From positions 1 through 6,735 of the forward strand of contig JAOZRI010000133.1 in NCBI GenBank assembly GCA_029940235.1: 6,735 nt of DNA. The letters are read 5' to 3'. Of this stretch, positions 1 to 6,391 are shown piece after piece. The position numbers and the translations under genes were made by a program. Each line of letters starts with the position of its first letter. The first letter of the stretch is position 1. The DNA comes from Desulfobacula sp. Its GTDB lineage: Bacteria > Desulfobacterota > Desulfobacteria > Desulfobacterales > Desulfobacteraceae. The notes under the pieces are model-generated. The model did no database searches, was not told the origin of the DNA, and saw only the letters and a list, made by a program, of their open reading frames with translations.

Positions 1-579
1 AAAAAGATGGGTATCGCAGCCGAAGAGGTGTTGAATCAATGTCTTGAACGAACCAAGCCTGGAGCCATGGGGCTTATTGTACAGCCATTCTGGGGGCCTG
101 GTCTTGATTATCCAGATGCCAAAGGTGCCATGATTGGTTTTGGCGATGTGCATACAAAAGATCATGTATACCGGGCAGTAATAGAAGGTTTGGGATTTGC
201 TCTTTTTGAGGGTATGGGGAAAATTCAAGGCAAAACCGGAGTGAAAATTAAAAAAGCTGCTGTATCAGGCGGAGCATCTCAAAGTGATGAGATCTGTAAA
301 ATAACAGCAGATATTTTTAATGTTCCCATGGAAAAAGGTCAGACCCATGAAACTTCCGCCCTTGGGGCAGCTATTCTTACGGCAAAAGGTCTTGGATGGT
401 TTGCCAATCTTGATGAAGCAGTTAATAATATGGTGCATGTAAAAAAGATTTTTGAGCCTGAGCCTGATAATGTCAATATTTATGAGGCATTGTATTCACA
501 GGTTTATTCAAAAATGTATAAAGTTTTAAAACCTTTGTATTCACAAATTAGAGATATAACAGGATATCCAGCAAAATGA
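1..579 (+). CDS. FGGY-family carbohydrate (polyol) kinase, C-terminal part, 5' end outside window
   Basis: The reading frame is already open at base 1 and ends with TGA at 577-579, so this is the last ~193 codons of a kinase that is normally about 500 residues. The visible part is the FGGY C-terminal ASKHA-fold domain. A 'GLIVQPFWGPGLDYPDA' segment is followed by an 'AVIEGLGFALFEG' helix. Then comes the nucleotide-binding signature 'VSGGASQSDEICKITADIF' with 'ETSALGAAILTAKGLG', matching the GGGA...ETxALGAA pattern of glycerol kinases and xylulokinases. The family phosphorylates a sugar or polyol with ATP in the cytoplasm. The substrate cannot be read from this fragment. Its stop overlaps the start of the next gene by 4 bp, so the two are translationally coupled. 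Because that neighbour resembles an enzyme acting on a DHAP derivative, glycerol, dihydroxyacetone or a related C3 substrate is a reasonable inference. The family is secure; the specificity is not. Confidence 0.88.
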   Translation, partial: KKMGIAAEEVLNQCLERTKPGAMGLIVQPFWGPGLDYPDAKGAMIGFGDVHTKDHVYRAVIEGLGFALFEGMGKIQGKTGVKIKKAAVSGGASQSDEICKITADIFNVPMEKGQTHETSALGAAILTAKGLGWFANLDEAVNNMVHVKKIFEPEPDNVNIYEALYSQVYSKMYKVLKPLYSQIRDITGYPAK

Positions 580-2300
580 GAAAACAAAACAGAGAGGGCA
601 TACGTAATCAGAAGGTCACACGCAGTGCTGATTTTATTCCAGAGTGGAAAGAAAATATATCAGATCATCAAAGTTTCAGATCCATATTCAAGTGGGGGGC
701 AAAAGATGAATTTAAAAATCCAAGCCAGGGATTTTTCAGTGTTATAAAACAGGAACTTGGACTCTCAGACGATGATTTTCAAACACCTTCTAAGCTTGGG
801 GAGACTATTGTTGAAAACAGTTGTAAAACAACAATGAATCCTGAAGAAATAACCTTGTTTGAAAATATTGTGGGCAAAGAAAATTGCTTTATTGATACCT
901 ATGACAGATTAAAATATTCCACAGGCAAAGCCATGGAAGATATTTTTGATTTAAGAGAAGAAAAAATTGAAAATATTTCTGATATTGTTCTGCATCCTAA
1001 AAACAGAGAAGAGATACAAAAAATTCTTGAACTCTGCCATACAAAAAAGATTCCACTCCATGTTTATGGAGGTGGAAGCTCAGTTACGCTTGGGCTTTCC
1101 TGCCCAAGAGGCGGGGTTACTCTTGTTATGAATACCCATATGAACAAGATGATCAAATTCAGTGAAATCAACAGGACAATCACTGTTGAAGCAGGCATGA
1201 TGGGCCCTGTTTATGAGGAGTTATTAAATAATGCCCCTGTAAAATTAGATGCCAACAATCAATATACAGGCGGGCATTTTCCCCAGAGTTTTGAATATTC
1301 AACTGTTGGAGGATGGGTGGTAACTCTCGGTTCAGGCCAGGCATCATCATATTATGGAGATGTATACGATCTTATTGTCAGCCAGGAGTATATTACACCA
1401 AAGGGAAGTTTTAAAACCCATGATTTTCCTGCAACTGCCACCGGCCCTAAAATTAATGATATCATGAAAGGCTCTGAGGGCTGCTTTGGCGTGCTGGTCG
1501 CTGTAACCATGAAAATTTTTAAATTCCAGCCCAAAAATTCAAAACAGTTTGCTTTTATGTTTCCAAAATTTGAAAATGCAGTCAATGCAGTGCGCCAGAT
1601 AAGCCAGTCAGACTCCGGCATGCCGTCAATTTTTAGAGTTTCAGATCCTGAAGAGACTGATATTGCCCTGAAAATGTACAATCTGGATAAAAATATTATT
1701 GGTAAAGTCATGGGATTAAAAGGGCTCAAGCCTGGGTCAAGATGCCTTTTAATGGGGCAGACAGATGGTGATAAAGCTTTTTCCAATAATCTGTTAAAAC
1801 AAATCAAAAAAATATGCAGCAAAAATTATGGCTCTAATTTAAGTGGTTATCCCATGCGAAAATGGTATAAAGGCAGGTTTTCAGACCCTTATATGCGGGA
1901 TGCCTTAAATGATTTTGGCGTGCTTATTGATACTCTTGAGGCTTCTGTTACCTGGGAAAACCTTGAAAAACTATATCATGGTGTAAGAAATCATATTAAA
2001 CAACACCCAAATACCATCTGTATGACCCATGCCTCTCATTTTTATGATCAGGGAACTAATCTCTATTTTATTTTTATTACAAAGATGGGCAATATTGATG
2101 AATTCAGAACATTCCAGCGCAGTATCATAGAAAAAATTGAAGAAAATGGCGGGTCCTTAAGTCATCATCACGGAGTGGGCAGAATGATGGCACCTTTGAT
2201 GGAAAAACATCTTGGGAAAACCCAGATGGATGTATTAAAGGCATTAAAAAAACATTTTGACCCTCATAACATCATGAATCCAGGAGGTCTTGGTCTATGA
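576..2300 (+). CDS. FAD-binding oxidase, alkyldihydroxyacetonephosphate synthase (AGPS)-like
   Basis: This is a complete 574-residue protein starting at the ATG that overlaps the kinase stop (ATGA); an AGGAT lies about 10 bases upstream. The N-terminus has 'FKWGAKDE', resembling the W-x-G-W-G start of AGPS proteins. A PCMH-type FAD-binding domain spans about residues 133-313, with 'YGGGSSVTLG' at 164-173, 'YSTVGGW' at 241-247 and 'GSEGCFGV' at 299-306. The C-terminal domain has the AGPS-like 'WYKGRFSDPYMRDAL...IDTLEASVTW' stretch (430-460), Arg354 in 'SIFRVSD', Tyr497 in 'NLYFIF', and the His triad 'SHHHGVG' (His530-532). It ends in the family's 'HFDPHNIMNPGGL'. AGPS exchanges the acyl group of acyl-DHAP for a fatty alcohol, giving the first ether bond of alkyl-ether lipids. 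The His, Tyr and Arg positions agree with that chemistry. Bacterial relatives include many uncharacterised FAD oxidases, so a lactate/glycolate-type oxidase activity remains possible. No signal peptide or membrane segment is seen. Confidence 0.82.
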   Translation: MRKQNREGIRNQKVTRSADFIPEWKENISDHQSFRSIFKWGAKDEFKNPSQGFFSVIKQELGLSDDDFQTPSKLGETIVENSCKTTMNPEEITLFENIVGKENCFIDTYDRLKYSTGKAMEDIFDLREEKIENISDIVLHPKNREEIQKILELCHTKKIPLHVYGGGSSVTLGLSCPRGGVTLVMNTHMNKMIKFSEINRTITVEAGMMGPVYEELLNNAPVKLDANNQYTGGHFPQSFEYSTVGGWVVTLGSGQASSYYGDVYDLIVSQEYITPKGSFKTHDFPATATGPKINDIMKGSEGCFGVLVAVTMKIFKFQPKNSKQFAFMFPKFENAVNAVRQISQSDSGMPSIFRVSDPEETDIALKMYNLDKNIIGKVMGLKGLKPGSRCLLMGQTDGDKAFSNNLLKQIKKICSKNYGSNLSGYPMRKWYKGRFSDPYMRDALNDFGVLIDTLEASVTWENLEKLYHGVRNHIKQHPNTICMTHASHFYDQGTNLYFIFITKMGNIDEFRTFQRSIIEKIEENGGSLSHHHGVGRMMAPLMEKHLGKTQMDVLKALKKHFDPHNIMNPGGLGL

Positions 2301-2412
2301 GTTATAAATTTCAAAATAATAAAACGCCGGGCAATTAAAACCCGGTAGTGCCAAAAAGTTTATGGAAAAGAAAAAAATTTGACAGAATTTGAGACCCATA
2401 AAGGAGTTTAAA
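2301..2412 (+). other. Intergenic region with weak hairpin and a strong ribosome binding site
   Basis: This 112-bp spacer lies between the AGPS-like gene and the broken flavodoxin/ferredoxin gene. A six-pair stem (GCCGGG/CCCGGT, one G-U pair) at 2326-2346 encloses a 9-nt loop. It is not followed by a T-run on the + strand. On the - strand it is followed by a T-rich stretch, but no - strand gene ends here, so a terminator role is unproven. AAGGAG at 2401-2406 sits 6 bases before the ATG at 2413 and is a clear ribosome binding site. That supports 2413 as the original start of the downstream gene. Confidence 0.5.
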
Positions 2413-2957
2413 ATGCAACCTGAAAAAACATCACTGATTTATTTCAGCCCTACTTCAACAACACAACTTATTCTCAAAGAGATAGCAAAAGGGATTGGAA
2501 AAGAGATTTCTTTAATTATTGATATTACAAGCCCATAGGTCCGCAATCAGCCGGCTCCTGAGTTTGATAATAGCGTGGTTATTATTGGTGCCCCTGTTTA
2601 TGCAGGGAGAGTAGCAAAAGATGCTGCTGATTATTTTAAAACTATCAATGGGTCAGGTTCACTGGCAATTTTCCATATAGAGATGGTATGGGAGATAGTG
2701 CATTTTCCTTCATTAATGTCACAGATGATTGTGACGATTGTGGCATCTGTGTCGCTGCATGTCCTAAAAATGCAATTGATGAATCCAATGGCTATTCAAC
2801 CATTGATGAGAATTGTATTTTTTGCTGCGCTTGTATTAAAGTATGTCCCCAGCAGGCAAGAAGCCTAAAAAATGGTCCCATCAGGGATAAGGCAAAATGG
2901 CTTAATGAAAATTGTGTCCGGAGAAAAGAACCTCAGACATATCTATCATGTAATTAA
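2413..2957 (+). pseudogene. Broken EFR1-family flavodoxin/ferredoxin protein gene (in-frame TAG plus internal deletion with frameshift)
   Basis: EFR1-type proteins join an N-terminal flavodoxin-like domain to a C-terminal 2x[4Fe-4S] ferredoxin domain in about 260 residues and carry electrons in the cytoplasm. From the ATG at 2413 (AAGGAG six bases upstream) the frame reads 'SLIYFSPTSTT', the flavodoxin phosphate-loop region, and stops at TAG 2536-2538. The same frame then continues with 'VVIIGAPVYAGRVAKDAADY', the family hallmark, so the TAG interrupts real coding sequence. Near 2650-2664 homology switches to the frame that ends at 2957: 'GNFPYRDG', then 'CDDCGICVAACP' and 'CIFCCACIKVCP' (two intact CxxCxxCxxxCP clusters), then the family-like ending 'RKEPQTYL'. 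Roughly 90 residues between the PVYAGR part and the linker are missing, and the gene is about 180 codons. Recoding or sequencing error could explain one lesion but hardly both. I call it a pseudogene; the EFR1 assignment is from remembered family motifs. Confidence 0.8.
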
Positions 2958-3773
2958 AAAAAATGGTTTATAAAATACAAAACAGCAGACAATTATTTGA
3001 GGATGGTCGCTCACAAGCAGCAGGACAGTTGCGTACTCATTGAAAATAGTACGGATTTCAGCAAGATCAGGAGTTGCAGGCGGGCATGACCAGTTTGCTT
3101 TATATTGGGAACAGCCATACCTACATTTTAAATTGACCCATTGTGCCAGCACAATCTCATCACTGCTAAAGGGTTGTATAGATTTAATACTATATTGTTT
3201 TCCTTTTTCATGCAGTAAAGCAAGGGTTTCATCAGATATCCCGCTATTGGAACGAAAAAATACAGACTCCTTTGGCTCAACAGTAAGTTCCAGATATTGA
3301 ACATTTCTGGCACACCAATTGGCCTCATCTCTTTTTTTCTTATTTAAGAGAGCTGCCCTGCAACCATCACCAGCAGCATTACCAACACCATGAATCTGTT
3401 CTATTTCACAATCAGGGAACAAACCCATTACCAGAGCTTTTTCCCTGTCAACATGAGTTCCAAATGCTCCAGCAATTTTTACTGTATCAACCTTTTCAAT
3501 CAGAGAATTGATCCCTTCAATGATATCATCACTCATCCTTTTCAGCCCGTCGGGTGTTGTCATGTGAAAAGTAATACGGGCCATGACATCTTCACCATAT
3601 TTACACTGGGGATTCATGATGGATGAAGTGGCAATAACTTCCATGGTGTTCAGATTACAAAGATAGCCAGCACAGGTTGTGGTGCCTACATCAATGGCGA
3701 TTCCATAGGCTTGTTTAACATTACCCGGTTGAATACGAATAACTTCTTTATCATTCCAGACGCTGACAGTCAC
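2946..3773 (-). pseudogene. Gutted ASKHA/RACE-type corrinoid activator gene fused to a truncated DUF2284 domain
   Basis: The open frame (275 codons from a GTG at 3773) encodes pieces of two domains. Residues 1-92 begin 'TVSVWNDKEVIRIQPG', then 'YGIAIDVGTTT' (phosphate-1 loop, 28-33), 'NPQCKYGEDVMARI' and 'INSLI': the start of the ASKHA domain in RACE proteins (RamA/DUF4445-like), which reductively reactivate corrinoid proteins using ATP. The frame jumps directly to 'VDTVKIAGAFGTHVD' (95-109) and 'GVGNAAGDG', the end of the same domain. The middle, normally over 200 residues with the second phosphate loop and a GICGSG motif, is absent. The usual N-terminal [2Fe-2S] domain is also missing, and the coding match extends only ~10 codons above the GTG. 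From about residue 180 a DUF2284-like region follows, with 'CRYGCSQYKANWSCPP' (217-232), but it breaks off near 'LLLVSDHPQI' without its later cysteines; the last ~15 residues look non-homologous. No ribosome site precedes the GTG. A functional product is unlikely. Confidence 0.75.
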
Positions 3774-4244
3774 TATCCAATCTTTTGCCCTTAATGTCGC
3801 CTTTCTGGAATTCTCTTAATCTTCCGATCATTTTAATCCCTTTGGTCTGTGCAATATTTTTATTTTGTAGAGCCATGTTTTAATCAATCCAGTGAGTTCT
3901 GGTTATAAATTTGAACCTTATGTGACCTGATAGTACAGGTGCATTCTGGGACATAGTTATTAAAATATTTTTATCATCATTTACAATTTATTTTAGTATT
4001 TAATCAGATAGAATGTCAAAGGGAAACCCATCAAAGCATGGCACCATTGATTTTTTTAAAATTTCCGGAAACTTTGAGCGTATGTCTCTGGACTTATGAA
4101 TTATTATTATGATATAAAAATTTACACAGTGAATAACTGCCAAGGGCAGACTGGTCATTTCACCAAGTTTGCCCATAGCAAAACATGAAAGTCAAAAAAT
4201 TGGGTTTGCAAAGGCTTTTATATATAAAAAAGGTTTGAAGGTTT
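3774..4244. other. AT-rich stretch without an established gene; possible coding remnants and the cobO leader
   Basis: About 470 bp lie between the - strand ASKHA remnant and cobO. Next to the remnant, the ASKHA frame stays open for about ten further codons ('KDWIV' just before the GTG) and then meets a stop, with no recognisable [2Fe-2S] domain. The 28-codon + strand frame at 4013-4099 ('MSKGNPSKHGTIDFFKISG...') has a coding-like composition but no clear ribosome site and no family I recognise; it may be the residue of another lost gene. Positions 3900-4012 and 4100-4136 are AT-rich, with no element I can name. The last 110 bases contain the two overlapping hairpins listed separately. I see no cobalamin-riboswitch B12 box on either strand. 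Confidence 0.45.
4137..4174 (+). promoter_or_regulatory. Competing hairpins in the cobO leader
   Basis: Positions 4144-4155 (GGGCAGACTGGT) pair with 4162-4174 (ACCAAGTTTGCCC) across a 6-nt loop (CATTTC), giving a 12-pair stem with one bulged A and one G-U pair. A second, smaller stem (CTGCC 4137-4141 with GGCAG 4145-4149, 3-nt loop) uses the same left-arm bases, so the two cannot form together. The long stem ends 70 bases before the cobO ATG. No T-run follows it in either direction, so it is not a plain intrinsic terminator. A role in leader control, mRNA stability or protein binding is inferred only from position and pairing. Confidence 0.4.
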
Positions 4245-4760
4245 ATGAAAGGATACATCCAGGTTTATACAGGGAATGGCAAGGGAAAAACAACGGCTGC
4301 CCTGGGAGTTGCCATGAGGACAATAGGTGCAGGAGGAAAAGTTTTTATTGGTCAGTTTTTAAAATCAGGCAACTATTCTGAAATAAAAATATTGAAAAAA
4401 TTCAAGGAGCAGGTAACGGTTGAACAATATGGTTTAGGGCGTTTTGTTAAAGGTTCTCCAGCACAAGAAGATATTGATGCAGGAAGAGATGGTTACAACA
4501 GTGTTGTACAGATCATTGAAAAGGGTGAATATGGCCTGGTTATAATTGATGAAGGGAATGTTGCTGTTCAATATAATATATTTTCTGAGAAGGAACTGCT
4601 GAATATTTTTAACAAAAAACCCGACCATGTGGAAATCATAGTTACAGGCAGAGGCGCCACTCAAAAAGTTATTGAAAAGGCAGATCTGGTTGTAGAGATG
4701 AAAGAAATCAAGCATTATTTCCAAAAAGGTGTCAAGGCAAGAATTGGAATTGAAAAATAA
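4245..4760 (+). CDS. cobO: Cob(I)alamin (corrinoid) adenosyltransferase, CobO/BtuR family
   Basis: This complete 171-residue protein is close to the usual CobO/BtuR length. It transfers the adenosyl group of ATP to reduced cob(I)alamin or a cobinamide, making the coenzyme form, in the cytoplasm. The Walker A loop 'GNGKGKTT' lies at residues 10-17 near the N-terminus, as expected. 'QFLKSGNYSEI' (37-47) matches the QFxKG...E segment. 'IIDEGN' (100-105) is the Walker B-like strand, 'TGRGAT' (134-139) the TGRxA motif, and 'EMKEIKHYFQKGVKARIGIE' (151-170) the family ending. The ATG at 4245 is chosen because the P-loop follows at the usual distance; GAAGG at 4237-4241 is a close, slightly short-spaced ribosome site. 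The gene stands alone on its strand between a decayed corrinoid-activator remnant and a convergent decarboxylase. It appears intact, with no lesion in any motif. It could serve salvage or de novo synthesis; nothing here distinguishes them. Confidence 0.93.
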   Translation: MKGYIQVYTGNGKGKTTAALGVAMRTIGAGGKVFIGQFLKSGNYSEIKILKKFKEQVTVEQYGLGRFVKGSPAQEDIDAGRDGYNSVVQIIEKGEYGLVIIDEGNVAVQYNIFSEKELLNIFNKKPDHVEIIVTGRGATQKVIEKADLVVEMKEIKHYFQKGVKARIGIEK

Positions 4761-4762
4761 TA

Positions 4763-6391
4763 TTATGAATCCCAGATATTTAGTGCGATGGCTTCCTGCT
4801 CATCAAGTATCTCTTCAAGAATTTTAAGATCGGTCATGGGATTCATGATAACTGTTCTTAATACAACGACATCATGATCATCATCAAGGCAGGCTTTCAG
4901 GCGTGTCCTTGAGACAAAGCTTTTACCTGCTTCTCTTTGAATCCTCTGGATTTGTTTGTTAATATTATCCAGAATGGCATCAATATCCTGTCTCTGCTTT
5001 TTATCAGCATAATCTAACTTTTTTTGTATTTTTTCAGGGACAAACCTGTAGGTTAAAATATTTAATTGAGGTTTTGTAACAAGTTGGAAAACAGGTCTTT
5101 GTTTGATCATTTTTGCAAAATGCTGCGCTGTCTCTATTCCGTGTTCAATCATCAAAGCATACCCCCTTGAACCCATAATTTTAAGAGCTGAATCAAGGAT
5201 CAGGGAATTGGCTTCCCTTGAACCTTCAAGGGTTTTGATTCCAAGGTCAACACTTCCGGGTCTGTTTACATATTTTGCATGGTAAACAATTCGGTCAAGG
5301 GCTTTAGGATCTTTAAAGTAAACCATGCCGGAACTCATGGGCATATAAAATTGTTTGTGGCAGTCAATTGTAACAGAATCTGCCTGTTCTATACCCTTTA
5401 AAAGATGGTAGTATTTTTCAGACAACAGTACAGGGCCTCCCCAGGCTGCATCCACATGGAAGTGAATTCCATGGATTTTGCAGATTTTTGCCAGTTCAGG
5501 AAGAGGATCAATAATGCCAGTTTCAGTGGCTCCTGCAATCCCTATAATGGCCATAATTTTTGTTTTTTTATCGGCCTGAATTTCCCTGATTTTATTTTTA
5601 AGTTTTACAAGATCAATGCTTCTGTTGGAATCAATATCCACGGGGATAATGTTTTCATGGCCAATACCCAATATGCCGCCTGCTTTTTTTAAGGAGTAGT
5701 GACCTCTTTTGGATACAAGCACCACAACTCTTTCAAGGCCATGGGCTTTTAAGGCAGCAAAAAGACCATTTTTTTCAATATTTTCAAAAGTTCCTTTTGC
5801 AGGGAATAATTTATTCCTTGCTATCCAGAGGGCAGTAAGGTTGGCAGTGGTGCCACCTGTTGTAAACACTCCAAGGGTAGTTTGTGTATTTTGGACATGG
5901 GTTCTATAGAAATTATCATCAAAGTTGAATACCATTCTGTGTATCTTGGCAAGAATCTGTTTTTCAAGTATAGATAAGACCTTTGAGGTTTCAAGTTTTA
6001 TTACATTTTGATTTAAAGCAGCAGTGATGGCTTTTAAATGAACCATGAAAAAAGGGATGGCAGAGGTCATATGCCCGATAAAATAGGGGGAAGCAACATT
6101 AACAGCTCTTGGTGCAATCTCATCTATGATATCTTTTATTACATCGGCAAGTTTTTTCTGTGGATTTTGATTTATTGTTGTATCAGTATATTCTTCGGCC
6201 AGTTTGATCAGGCTTATCTCTTCTGTTACGCCCACATGTTTATTTAAAAAATCATGGAGCCCAAACAGAATCTGCTCCATATATTTTACAAGGGTCTGTC
6301 TGCATGTTTCATCTTCAGGTCTTAAAAATACCCTGTGAAGGGTACTCCTGTCTGCAACAAGAGCATCAGGTTCCTTTTTTATCCCCGTCAT
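4763..6391 (-). CDS. panP: PLP-dependent decarboxylase, PanP-type aspartate 1-decarboxylase
   Basis: This complete 542-residue group II (glutamate-decarboxylase-like) PLP enzyme starts at the ATG at 6391. AAGGA at 6397-6401 sits 5 bases upstream; a TTG at 6418 would add nine residues but has no ribosome site. In order from the 6391 start: 'SPYFIGHMTSA' near 101-111 (substrate entry region), 'FTTGGTTANLTAL' at 176-188 (phosphate binding), 'RGHYSLKKAGGILG' with the PLP-stacking His231, 'HVDAAWGGP' at 312-320, and 'DCHKQFYMPMSSG' with the Schiff-base Lys346. Length and overall sequence fit the family proposed to replace pyruvoyl PanD, which makes beta-alanine from aspartate for pantothenate and CoA. 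Glutamate or cysteine-sulfinate decarboxylation is the main alternative, since specificity cannot be read from motifs. It converges on cobO with only two bases between the stop codons. No panB or panC lies beside it, and no signal peptide is present. Confidence 0.82.
   Translation of the reverse strand: MTGIKKEPDALVADRSTLHRVFLRPEDETCRQTLVKYMEQILFGLHDFLNKHVGVTEEISLIKLAEEYTDTTINQNPQKKLADVIKDIIDEIAPRAVNVASPYFIGHMTSAIPFFMVHLKAITAALNQNVIKLETSKVLSILEKQILAKIHRMVFNFDDNFYRTHVQNTQTTLGVFTTGGTTANLTALWIARNKLFPAKGTFENIEKNGLFAALKAHGLERVVVLVSKRGHYSLKKAGGILGIGHENIIPVDIDSNRSIDLVKLKNKIREIQADKKTKIMAIIGIAGATETGIIDPLPELAKICKIHGIHFHVDAAWGGPVLLSEKYYHLLKGIEQADSVTIDCHKQFYMPMSSGMVYFKDPKALDRIVYHAKYVNRPGSVDLGIKTLEGSREANSLILDSALKIMGSRGYALMIEHGIETAQHFAKMIKQRPVFQLVTKPQLNILTYRFVPEKIQKKLDYADKKQRQDIDAILDNINKQIQRIQREAGKSFVSRTRLKACLDDDHDVVVLRTVIMNPMTDLKILEEILDEQEAIALNIWDS

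Noticed and set aside
1352..1822. 156-codon open frame on the - strand inside the AGPS-like gene
   Set aside because: It lies wholly opposite strongly conserved AGPS motifs, has no recognisable protein features and no ribosome site; it is a shadow of the real gene.
2326..2346. Terminator for the kinase/AGPS-like operon
   Set aside because: The GC stem is short and no T-run follows on the + strand; kept only as a weak hairpin in the spacer description.
3040..3626. Several + and - strand open frames opposite or within the ASKHA/DUF2284 remnant
   Set aside because: Their translations show no family features, while the 2946-3773 frame shows clear domain motifs.
4030..4057. Terminator-like hairpin followed by a T-run on the + strand
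   Set aside because: The stem is only 4 plus 3 pairs with a 4-nt bulge, the T-run sits inside a generally AT-rich region, and no intact + strand gene ends just upstream.
3900..4244. Cobalamin riboswitch ahead of cobO
   Set aside because: I could not find the B12 box or the other conserved cobalamin-riboswitch segments on either strand; only simple hairpins are present.
4169..4381. 70-codon + strand frame overlapping the start of cobO
   Set aside because: Most of it lies in another frame of the conserved CobO P-loop region and it has no recognisable features; only the part before 4245 could be an old remnant.
5103..6247. Several + strand open frames opposite panP
   Set aside because: All are antisense to an intact, motif-rich enzyme and have no ribosome sites or recognisable products.
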